Part shown: in pieces, positions 1 to 9,390 of the stretch | Layout: each line of letters opens with the position of its first letter | Numbering within the stretch: position 1 is the first letter of the stretch | NCBI GenBank assembly: GCA_029990175.1 | Contig: JARKIP010000023.1 | Coordinates: 20,479,501 to 20,543,500, forward strand | Direction: 5' to 3' | Length of the DNA: 64,000 nt | Source of the DNA: Petunia secreta | Taxonomy: Eukaryota > Streptophyta > Magnoliopsida > Solanales > Solanaceae | The notes under the pieces: generated by a model | Seen by the model: only the letters and a program-made list of their open reading frames with translations | Database searches by the model: none | What the model was told of the DNA's origin: nothing | Translations under genes and position numbers: made by a program

Positions 1-339
1 TTAGGCTTGGAACCGAAATGGATTTCATCCCTAGTATGAATCCTTGTTAGGTTCAAGTTTCATCTTCTCCCTTGGATAATCAATCAATGTTTTGATTCGG
101 ATTATCCATTCTTTCTTCTATTTCTGTTCTCACCCATCCTCGATTTCTTGTTATCTTGGTTACTTTATTGCTTCCGCATCTTTATCCTTATCGTTTCCGC
201 GTCGTGTTCTTGTTGATTTCGATTGCTTGCTTGTCTTCGGATTTTCTTTGGATTTAGCTTGCATCAAGAAGACAAATCAATATGTGTTGTTGGATGAGCA
301 ATGAGATGACAAATCAATAACCTGCTTAATTTTTTCTCT
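1..339. other. Left-edge sequence, no gene supported
   Basis: AT-rich sequence before the first LINE. The only open frame (92-304, plus) is a low-complexity Ser/Leu/Phe-rich frame with no recognisable domain. It may hold LINE 5' untranslated sequence, but I cannot place the 5' end of the element. Confidence 0.4.
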
Positions 340-459
340 GGTAAAATTAAAGAATTTAGGATAAAGAAGGAAGAGATTTGGGGAAATTAGGTCTAGGAAA
401 TTGAGAAGCAGGAGAGAGAGTGTTTAAAAAAAACGTGAATTGAGAGTTTAGGGGGGTGG

Positions 460-2055
460 GTGTCTCGGGTAAATATTATTCTAGAAGCTCAAAGATCTGT
501 CACTTCTAGAACCACAACTCACAATGGTATGCCAGCAGTGTTTTTCAAGTCTAAGGAGTATTATGGGGTCATGGCAGAAGAATGCAAAAGAACTTTGATT
601 GGTAGATTCTTGAGGGTTAGACCTGCGATTGAACAAATTAGATCTGTTTTTGCTGAAAAAACTCCTATTGGAGGTAGAGCTAAGATTGGTGTGTATGACA
701 ATAGAATTGTCTTTATCGATTTTGAAAATGACCAAGATTACAATGCTGTTTGGTATAAGAGAATGCTGGAGATCAATGGAATGCAAATGTGGTTATCAAA
801 ATGGTCCCCAGACTTCAAACCTGAGGAAGACATTCCAATAGCTCCTGTGTGGGTTCTTCTTCCTGGGCTCCCTTATCACCTGCACACCTGGGAGTATGTC
901 AAACAAATCCTTGCACCTGTTGGGCTTCCATTAGCACTGGATATAGCAACAAAAGGAAGGACCAGACCGAGTATGGCCAAAGTCAGAGTGGAAGTGGATC
1001 TAACGAAGCCTTTACCTGAAAATGTGTGGGTGGGATTAGAGGATGAAAACTCTGGATTGAAGGGATTTGCTCAAAAATTAGAGTATGAAGCTGTACCAAA
1101 GTATTGTACACATTGCAAATTGTTGGGTCACGCTACTGAACAATGTAGGGTAATTGAAAAAATGAAGGCTGCTGAACTTGAAGATGAAAAGGAAGAAGAA
1201 AGGAACACTGGGGATGCTGTCAATATTCAAGAACCTGCTGAAAACTCCAACAACATATCAAGACAACTTGAGAGGAGATTTGAATACAAACCTGAGGAAT
1301 CCGCAAATCTTAATAGGGAAGTCCAGAGGAGGAGAGAAAAAAGCAAAGTAAAGAGGAAGAAAAGAAGGAACAGGAACATCATAGAAAGAATCATCACAAA
1401 AAGACAAAGCAAGCAAGCTAATCAAATAATGGAAGAACTAGAGGAAAATGTGCAACAAACACTTGGAAACAAGCACGCTAAACAAAATGGTCTGAGCGGA
1501 AAACAGGTAGTAAAAAGTGGAATGAAATCACTTACATCTCCTGGTAACAAGGCCCTTGGGAAAAGGGTGGTGATCACTGGCAAAACTGTTGAAGAATCTC
1601 ATTCAATTGCTGAAATTTCAGTACCACCTTTAAGAGTGAGGAATACTTTTCATTATCTTGTTACCGATGAAAACAACAATCCGGAGTGCAGTCAACAAAT
1701 GGAGAAGGTGGGATCTACTAACTCTAATGATCTTACAATACAAGACAAGTCAAGTAGTGAAGGTTCTTTAGAGAAAATAGATAAAATCTCTAGTGAAAGA
1801 ACTATCTCTGACAAAAGGCAACAGACACACAACAATAGGGATCAGGGAGGAGATACTCTTTTGGATAAGCATCAATATCTGAATATTGAAAATGATGAAC
1901 AACAAGAGGAGGTTGGGAAGCAAATGAAAGAAGCTATTGAAAAAGGGGGGCTGTCTCCTAGAGGGACACCAGTGAAGAAGAAGAAAATCAAGAAACAAAA
2001 ATCCATTCCAATTCCTTTGTCAAGAGGTAATGGAAAGGACATCCAAAATAACTAA
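460..2055 (+). pseudogene. LINE ORF1 (DUF4283 / zinc knuckle RNA-binding protein)
   Basis: An open frame of 531 codons. Residues about 20-200 resemble the DUF4283 domain of plant LINE ORF1 proteins (PAVFF, IGRF, WP/W-rich core, PVWVLLPGLP, then a VEVDL strand). A CCHC knuckle follows at about residues 218-231 (C-x2-C-x4-H-x4-C in CTHCKLLGHATEQC). The C-terminal half is Lys/Glu-rich and probably disordered. The family role is RNA binding as the nucleocapsid-like partner of ORF2. The frame begins at a GTG with an in-frame TGA 24 bases upstream; the first ATG is at residue 23, so the natural start is lost or lies in another frame. It overlaps the ORF2 frame by 26 bases. Confidence 0.8.
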
Positions 2056-2071
2056 CTCATATCTTCCAATG

Positions 2072-5000
2072 ATTAACACCATAATCTGGAATATTAGGGG
2101 TGTTAAATCGAAAGGAGCCTTTGAAAGGCTCAAAAAACTTGTTAGAATGTACAAAGTGTCCTTTGTAGCTTTACAGGAACCTTTTGTAGATAGCTCTTAT
2201 GTAGATTTCTATAAAAATGAATTGGGATTTCAGCATGGTGTTGCCAATTGTAGTGGCAAAATCTGGTGCTTCTGGAATGACTCATATAACTGCACAGTTG
2301 AGGTTGATCATGACCAACATATTACTCTTGCTGTCCAACACAACCTATTTGCAACTAAAGCCTGGATGACCTTTGTGTATGCCAAAACAAAATCAATTGG
2401 TAGGAAGGACTTATGGAGCAGTCTGGTACAAACAAAGGCTAGGATCTCTGGACCATGGTCAATCACAGGGGATTTTAATGTGATAATGAATGCTGGTGAA
2501 AAGAAAGGAGGAAGAAGACACAGGCTAAGTAGTAGCTGGATTTCATTGAATGCATGGATGAATGTGAAATGATGGACGCTGGTTTTACTGGTGTACTCTA
2601 CACATGGTGTAATAAAAGAAGGAAGAGAAAAAGGGTGAGTATAAGACTCGACAGGGTACTGTATAATGATGAATGGTCAGAATGCTTCCCTATGGCAACA
2701 GTCAGACACCTGCCAAAGACTGGATCAGATCATAGGGTTCTCTTGTTTCAATGTGCAGCAAATGATGAACCACCGGTCAGGTATTTCAAATTCCTTAATT
2801 TCTGGACAACTCAACCAGACTTTAATGATATTGTTAAACAGTGCTGGGAACCTCATGTGGAAGGGAATGCTATGTGGGCATTCCAACAGAAACTCAAGAA
2901 GCTATCTTCATGTCTTAGCAGCTGGTCTAGGAATGTGATTGGTAATGTTTTTTACAAGCTGAAAGAATGGGAAGAGAAAGTTCAGAACCTGGAAGGCATG
3001 TATGAAAATGATAGTAGTGATGAGAATAGAAGTCTGTTGTATTGTGCCTACGCTGAACAAATTAGGTGGAGCAATATGGAGAAATCTATACTTAAACAGA
3101 AAGCTAAGATTAAATGGGAAGAAGAAGGTGACACAAACTCTAAATTCTTTCATAGTGTCATTAGACATAGGAGGAAAAGAGCATTTCTTAATAGAATTAA
3201 AAATGAACAAGGGGAATGGATTCAAGGTACCAGTGAGATTGGTGATGCTGCAGTGTCCCATTTCAGCAACCTATTTGAACAACCTGATCAAGATGTAGAC
3301 ATTGAGTTCTTGAGATTCATTGAACCAAGGGTTTCACAAGAAGAGAACACACTGTTAGCTGAGCTACCCAACAGAGATGAGATCAAGCAGGCTGTATTCT
3401 CTCTGGATCCAAACAGTGCAGTAGGTCCTGATGGATACAGTGGTAAGTTTTACCAAGTTTGCTGGTCAATTATTGCTGATGACTTGTGCAGAATGGTGTG
3501 TGAATTTTTTGGAGGCAAGAGGCTTACAAAATTCTATACTCACTCAAGCTTGGTTCTCATTCCAAAAATTGAAGTCCCCCAGTCCTTCTCTCATCTTAGA
3601 CCAATCAGCTTGACCAACTGCTCTAACAAGATCATCTCCAAAATAGTCTCCAACAGACTAGCTGCTATTTTACCCAAACTCATCTCAGAAAACCAGTCTG
3701 GCTTTATTAAAGGAAGACTTATAACTGAGAACATCCTCCTCACTCAAGAGATTGTGCAAAGTATGGGTAAAATGAAGAATGCTAATCATACTGTGATTAA
3801 ACTGGACATGGCAAAAGCCTACGACAAAGTTTCATGGCTATTCCTGACCTCAGTTTTAAGAAAGATGGGCTTTTCTGAAGTGTTCATTGACATGATATAT
3901 AGATTGGTGTCTGATATCTGGTACTCCATATTGATCAATGGAACTAGATCAGGTTTCTTTCACTCCACCAGGGGTCTTAAGCAAGGGGACCCCCTATCTC
4001 CTGCTCTCTTTGTTCTTGCAGCTGAAGCCTTCTCTAAGGCTTTGAATCAACTTCACAACATAGAAGGCTTCATCCCAATTTCATTGCAAATGAATGGCCC
4101 TCTCATCAATCATCTTTGTTATGCAGATGATTTGGTCATTTTTTCTTCTGGTGATACTAGATCAGTGAAAATGATTATGAAGGTGATTAAGAATTATGAA
4201 GGCATATCAGGACAGGAAGTGAACAAGGAAAAGAGTTTTTTCTTAACTCCATCCCACACTCCAGAATCCCAAAGACAGTTGCTTAGTGATATAACCAGGT
4301 ACAAACATCAGGAGTTTCCGTTCAAGTACCTTGGTTGTCCAATTTACTGTGGGAGGAAAAAAATCTCCTAGTTTTCAGACATCACATCAGCAATCTTGAA
4401 CAAAATTAATGGATGGCAGGGCAAACTCCTATCTATAGGAGGTAGAGCTACTCTCATTAAACATGTCTTACAATCCCAAACACTTCATTCATTGGCTGCA
4501 ATCTCACCTCCTAAAACTGTCCTAAATCAGATAGAAAAATACATGGTAAATTTCTTTTGGGGACAAGAGGACAATAAAAAGAAATTTCATTGGGCCTCTT
4601 GGACCAAGCTCTGTTATCCTTATTTTGAAGGAGGAGCAGGCTTTAAAACCATGGGAGATCTTTGTCAATCAAATGCAGCTAAGAGGTGGTGGAGAGTCAG
4701 AACTCAAGACAACTTGTGGTCAAGGTTCCTGCTAGCAAAGTATTGCAAAAGAAGCCATCCTGCATCCAAGTTATGGTAAAATGGAGATTCAAGCTGTTGG
4801 AAAGAACTTACAAAGATCAGGGAAAAAGTAGAGCCAAACATCCTTTGGAAGATCAATGAAGGAAGTATTTCCTTTTGGTGGGACAACTGGACTGGTCTTG
4901 GTCCTCTTTCTGGTATAGTTAGTGAGCAATATTTCTCAACCTCCTTGAAAGTTAAGGCATGTATTAGGGATGGATGCTGGAATCAAGAACTAGTGTCATC

Positions 5001-6233
5001 ATTAGTGCCAGCAGATATCTCTCAACACATCTTAAAAACTCATATTGGAGATGCTCTCTTAAGAGATGAGGCAATCTGGAAATTGTCTACAGATGGTTTG
5101 TTTAGCAGTGCTTCAGCATTTCAGAATCTGAGACAAAAAAAACATGAACTACAGGTCTGGAAAATGATCTGGAAAAAGAACATTCCTTTCAAAATTGCTT
5201 TCTCTCTATGGAGAGCAATTAAGAAAAAGCTACCTGTAGATGAAGCTCTATACAGGTTTGGTCAGCAGATTGTCTCAAGGTGTGTGTGCTGTAGCCAACC
5301 TAAGGAAGAGACTTTGGAGCATCTTCTTGCATGCAGTGAGCCTGCAAAAACAGTCTGGCACTACTTTGCAGCACCTCTAGGAATTGATTCAAGGCCACAA
5401 TGTCTGGGTGGAATTCTCCAAGCCTGGTGGAATGGAGATTTCACTAATCATAGACATAAAGCCTTATGTCAGGTCATTCCTCTGTTTATCTGTTGGGAGA
5501 TTTGGAAAGCTAGATGTTCTGCTAAGTATGGGAAGCAGAAGTGCTCTACTGTAAGAATTAAAAATGAAATCTTGTTTCATGTTAGAGTCTACCTGAAGAA
5601 ACAAGGTTTCTTGGAAGTGTTTGGTAAAGAATGGAGCAGGATTTGCATTGAAGTTAATTCATATCGACCCAAAATCTCAAGCTTTCCAGTCACATGGGAA
5701 ATGCCCCCTCAGAGCTTTGTAAAGATGAACACAGATGGTAGCAGCAATAAGGCAAACAGAACTGCAGGAATAGGAGGAATTTTGAGATGTGACAAGGGGA
5801 ATCTGATCATGGCTTTTGCAAAGAAGCTTATTTTCTGCTCTAACAACCAATCAGAGGCTAAGGCTGAGCATTTGGCTTGCAGTGGTGTAGTCAACATGGT
5901 ATGAGGAACATTGTACTAGAGTTGGACTCACAGTTAGTTGTCAATATGATCAATGACTCTGTTTCAGTCCCCTGGGAGCTTAAAGAAGACATTAATGCCC
6001 TGAGAACTAAAGTGCAACAAATAAATGTCAAAGTAAAGCACTGCTTCAGAGAGGGAAATGGTGTAGCTGATTGTTTGGCAAAGCATGGTAGTAATTTTCA
6101 GGAAGCTCTCAAGACTGAGTTCTACTCAAATTTGCAAGATCTTCCTGCGGCAGCCAGGGGTTCCTTTAGAATGGACAAGATGCAGCTTCCAACTTTTAGA
6201 ATTAGACTAGTTAATGATAGAACTAACTCCTAG
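2072..6233 (+). pseudogene. LINE ORF2: endonuclease, reverse transcriptase, zf-RVT, RNase H (broken)
   Basis: The frame opens at 2072 (MINTIIWNIRG, the start of an APE-type endonuclease; an upstream in-frame ATG is at 2030). The endonuclease spans about 2072-2760 (LQEPFVD, GDFNVI, SDHRVLLF). The reverse transcriptase includes the AYDKVSW block near 3820, GLKQGDPLSP near 3975 and the catalytic YADD at 4120-4131. A zf-RVT domain follows (about 5140-5400) and a plant-type RNase H (about 5720-6110, NTDGSS, DSQLVVN). Lesions: a frameshift at about 2525-2536 joining frame 2 to frame 1, an in-frame TAG at 4369-4371, an in-frame TAA at 4777-4779, and a frameshift at about 5870-5877 inside RNase H. 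The last 100 bases encode the C-terminus. Enzymes of this type nick the target and prime cDNA synthesis there. Confidence 0.88.
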
Positions 6234-6599
6234 ATTTTTGTAAATGTATTACAGCATTAGTAAAGAGGGTTACACCTCCATAGGAATTTTTTGGACTTCT
6301 TCTAAAATGGTAATCCTAGTTAGTTTCTTCCTAGGACTCATAAGAGGTACTAAATGTAAATTAGAAGAGGAGACTTTAGCTTCTAAGTTAGCAAGTTTAG
6401 CTAAGTTAGATGTTAAAGTTAATTTGGAAATCTTTTGTACAGAGCTAGGTATATCTAGTTCCAATGGAGGATTTGAGGAGGTAAGGTGGTATGTCCCCCT
6501 CCTTAACATCTTCTTTTTCTGGTTATTAATCTACGGGTAGGGGTCAATGCCAAACCCCCCTGCGTCTCTAGCAGGTTTAAAATTAAAAAAAAAAAAAAA
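6234..6599 (+). other. LINE 3' UTR and A15 tail
   Basis: Non-coding tail between the ORF2 stop and the adenine run at 6585-6599. An open frame at 6244-6540 has no recognisable domain and is probably chance. The end GCAGGTTTAAAATTA plus A-run is typical of plant L1-type LINE 3' ends. Confidence 0.7.
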
Positions 6600-7740
6600 G
6601 GTATGCTGTGTAAAAATCTCTAAAACAAGTCCAACACTTCTACGAGAACTATATTTCGAACAAATAGATATAAACAATTATCGAGAAGGCTTTATTATTA
6701 AACAATGATAATTTAGCTTTGAATAATAACTTGTAGTAGTATAACAAGTTGGGATCTTGGACATTACTGAATCTACCACAAGGCCCAAGTTAGAGGAGAG
6801 ATATTTTATGTTTTGTTACTTTAAAACTTAATTAGAAACATATAGATATATTTTATAAGTACACACATATATATTTAAAATATGTGTTATGCATAAAAAG
6901 TATGTGGTTAGGCTCGATATTTTAAATTAAACCCAATGATTTCTTAAAATAACCTCGAAATCGTTTCAGTATGGTTTGATTCGATCGATTATGATTGATT
7001 TTTAAGTATTCATTGACATCCATGCCACATAATAGGGATTTAATATAGTTCTTTGGAGAGAATCTACACTGATGTCCACCATGTAAACAAAATAAACCCC
7101 GAAGTTTTGATTTTTGATTGAAGAAATTACTTCAATAAACAAAGGTTTTCCAACAATCTCTGATAAGAAAATATTGGTGTGAAACGGTAAATCAAGGGCA
7201 TTCAGTGGCATTGAATGTTTCTTACTCCCGGAATGTCTATAATAAGTCCAAATAGCCCTGGAGAATCAAGTAAATCAGTATTTCTTTGCTTCCGCTCTGT
7301 CGGCTCAATATTATATGGAGCAAATATGAGCATGGAAACAACTCCCGCAACAGGCAGACTTCAGCACTTTCATCATTCATCGAATCCTAGCCCCCTGCCT
7401 CCTCGTTAGTGTAGAGGTATGTTTGAGCTACCTAGCTAACGGTGAGGACAACTTTGTGGCCAAAACTAAAACAAAGTTAAAATAGTTCAAAAGCAAAATT
7501 GATCAGTTTATCCTAGTTTTAAATTTGCGACAAAGATCCAAGTTTCCACAAAAGTCTATAATAAGCTTATTCTCAGATTTGAAAATTTCCAAATATAACA
7601 TGGGATGTAATGTAGTACCTCCTACTTGGCGTCAGATCTTCTCAACTTTATAAAGTAAACTTAATTTCTTTTTAGGACACGTGTGAAAAGAATTTAAACT
7701 TTGAATTGAAGGAGCTGTGCCATAGAATTTAATGACTACG
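6600..7740. other. Spacer, no gene supported
   Basis: AT-rich spacer with no domain I recognise. On the minus strand about 7345-7205 there is a 50-codon open stretch with protein-like composition (it contains APYNIEPTER and FGLIIDIPG), which could be a decayed exon. It lacks a start, and I could not assign splice sites or a family. Confidence 0.45.
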
Positions 7741-7756
7741 TCTTATCCAGTGGTGT

Positions 7757-7901
7757 AGGAATGATTTTTGGTAAGTGGTTTAAGAGTTATTTTGCTTAAA
7801 AAATGTAATAGCGATGCCTTTAATGGGAATCGAACCTGGACATCAAATCAAAGCTTTATCAAAAGGCAATTAACTAACTGAGTTACTTGGCACATTCTAT
7901 T
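7757..7901 (-). mobile_element. tRNA-derived SINE-like relic
   Basis: Read on the minus strand from about 7893, the sequence starts GTGCCAAGTAACTCAGTTAG, which resembles a Pol III A box. About 45 bases on is CCAGGTTCGATTCCC, a good B box. It is not a tRNA gene: the arms do not pair into a cloverleaf. Possible target duplication AGTGGTGT at 7749-7756 and 7902-7909 (approximate). The length of about 145 bp fits a short plant SINE. No A-tail is obvious. Confidence 0.4.
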
Positions 7902-8127
7902 AGTGGTGTCCTTTTTCTCCTTTTTATATCCAAATTCCAGTTATGCTTATTACTGTGTATATATATAGCAAAAATTTTTGATCCAATGGCGTCAAATGCC
8001 ACTTTTTGGATCAACATTAATTTGCCACTTGTCTAATTCGGTTATGATCATACTCATTCTATCCATTATCATTTGTTATCTTTTAGTTCTTTACACCTCA
8101 TAAAAAAATCAAGAATGAATTTGGTGA

Positions 8128-8136
8128 TTTTATAAA
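8128..8136. repeat. MULE target site duplication, left copy
   Basis: TTTTATAAA immediately outside the left terminal inverted repeat. It is identical to 13912-13920. Nine bases is the standard length for Mutator elements. Confidence 0.92.
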
Positions 8137-8302
8137 CGGAAAAGGGCCAAATTTGACCCTCTACTTTGATCAATAGTCCAAATATAACCTCCGTTTGCAT
8201 TTTGGTTCATTAACCACCTTACCGTTATACGTAGTAGAACTTTTGCCCCTATTTCTAACGGCTGTCCACCGTGGCTGCCATGTGTGTATCCAACAAACAT
8301 TA
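8137..8302 (+). repeat. MULE left terminal inverted repeat (166 bp)
   Basis: Begins CGGAAAAGGGCCAAATTT. It matches the reverse complement of 13746-13911 almost base for base; the visible difference is GACC here against GATC there near position 20. In MULEs the TIR holds the transposase binding site and often the promoter. Confidence 0.92.
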
Positions 8303-8318
8303 AAAATCAGAAGAAAGC

Positions 8319-8326
8319 TTATATAT
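8319..8326 (+). promoter_or_regulatory. Possible TATA box of the GRF gene
   Basis: TTATATAT lies 17 bases inside the left TIR and about 130 bases before the GRF start codon. This fits transcription starting just inside the TIR. Position and motif only. Confidence 0.4.
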
Positions 8327-8455
8327 GGACCCCTCCTTTCTTTCTTGGCTCAATTGCAGCGTCTTCTTCCCTAAAACTTAGGGTTTTTAACTATTTTTCC
8401 TTTTCATCAAATTTCTTTCTTTGTTTAGTACTACGGATCCGAAGTTGACCATTAA

Positions 8456-8821
8456 ATGTCTCAAGGCAGCTATTCGTCAACCAGGGTGTGCCGTTGTGGT
8501 ATTGTTGCCAATCACTTTACAGCTTGGACTCCTTCTAATGCGGGAAGAAGGTTCTATAAATGTGCTAAAAATGGGAGAGATTCATGCGGCTATTGGGAAT
8601 GGGGTGATGATATTTTTCCGGATAGAGCCGTGATTGTCATTCGTGACTTGAAGCTCCAATTGGAATCGGTTTGTGCTCAAAAGGATAAATTAAACACAAA
8701 AATTGAAGTTATGGAAAGGAGAGCTAGAAATCAAGAAAATAAGTTGACAAAATTGAAGATGTGTATCATAATTTCATGGGCGATGTTCATTGGATTTGCA
8801 GCAGCGTGGTTGATGAAGTGA
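8456..8821 (+). CDS. GRF-type zinc finger, coiled-coil, single-TM protein carried by the MULE
   Basis: A single-exon frame of 121 aa. Residues about 11-50 form a GRF-type zinc finger: CRCG at 13-15, an aromatic/Thr stretch, then GRRFYKC and a final Cys before GYWEWGDD. Residues about 60-100 are charged and heptad-like (LKLQLESVCAQKDKLNTKIE), so probably coiled coil. Residues about 102-120 (IIISWAMFIGFAAAWLM) are a hydrophobic segment ending with Lys, so probably a tail anchor. I recall similar GRF-coiled coil-TM proteins being annotated as uncharacterised proteins in plant genomes. GRF fingers elsewhere (TOP3A, APE2/NEIL3) bind single-stranded nucleic acid. The ATG at 8456 follows a TIR-proximal TATA-like site. 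It is inside the transposon and convergent with the transposase, so it is inferred to be the second gene of the element and not a host gene. Confidence 0.8.
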   Translation: MSQGSYSSTRVCRCGIVANHFTAWTPSNAGRRFYKCAKNGRDSCGYWEWGDDIFPDRAVIVIRDLKLQLESVCAQKDKLNTKIEVMERRARNQENKLTKLKMCIIISWAMFIGFAAAWLMK

Positions 8822-8836
8822 ATGGGTTGTGTTTGC

Positions 8837-8905
8837 ATTTTGTGTAGTTGGGGAATGGGTAATATTAGAGAATTTTGTGTAGTTGGGGAATGGGTAATAT
8901 TATCA
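8837..8905. repeat. 35-bp tandem duplication after the GRF gene
   Basis: TGTGTAGTTGGGGAATGGG occurs at 8841 and again at 8876, each followed by TAATATTA. Two copies in the 3' flank of the GRF gene. Confidence 0.8.
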
Positions 8906-9390
8906 TTTTGTTTTGGCGCAGCCTTTGTTGTTGTAAACCGAATCTAAACAGTTATGATATTAATTAATGTTATGGTTCAATGTTTTTGTATTAAGGTTAT
9001 GGTGTTACTTGTAATGGTGTTAATGTTATGGTGTATGATATGTGATAGAACTCCTGGTTAATGCACAAACTACTACAAGATTTAACTCAATTCAAAACTA
9101 TGATACAAAAGCAAAAGCAAACTAAGGATGATATAAAATTTGAAAATGCTGCCAAATACATTAATTCCAGAATTTTGATGTCAACAATGTATCATTCAAT
9201 AGACAATCTTGATGTCATACTATAACCCCAAAAAACATTCCACCACCTAAGTAATAACATGACATCAAGTTGTCTATGACATCTAAAAGCACATACTAAG
9301 TAAATAAAGTGTCTTAATTGTTAGCATATCAAATGCTACTACAAAACAAAAGTTGACAGCATACATAACCAATTCTAGTCTAAAAGCACA

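Larger units (their letters stand above)
340..6599 (+). mobile_element. L1-type LINE retrotransposon, decayed
   Basis: Two-ORF non-LTR retrotransposon: ORF1 with a DUF4283-like domain and CCHC knuckle, ORF2 with endonuclease, reverse transcriptase, zf-RVT and RNase H, then a 3' UTR and an A15 tail at 6585-6599. ORF1 and ORF2 overlap near 2030-2055. ORF2 has two frameshifts and two in-frame stops, so the copy is dead, but its residues are well conserved and the decay looks moderate. The left boundary is approximate. I found no copy of the sequence after the tail (GTATGCTGTG) upstream, so no target duplication is shown. Confidence 0.85.

Noticed and set aside
460..462. ORF1 start of the first LINE at 460
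   Set aside because: The codon is GTG, not ATG, and plant LINE ORF1 would not be expected to start there. The real start is unknown.
1..6620. Target site duplication of the first LINE
   Set aside because: I looked for the post-tail sequence (GTATGCTGTG) upstream and found no convincing copy.
7757..7901. True tRNA gene
   Set aside because: A and B box-like sequences are present, but acceptor, anticodon and T arms do not pair into a cloverleaf.
8421..8633. Open frame overlapping the GRF gene in another frame
   Set aside because: Shadow frame; the GRF motif and TM segment are encoded in the 8456 frame.
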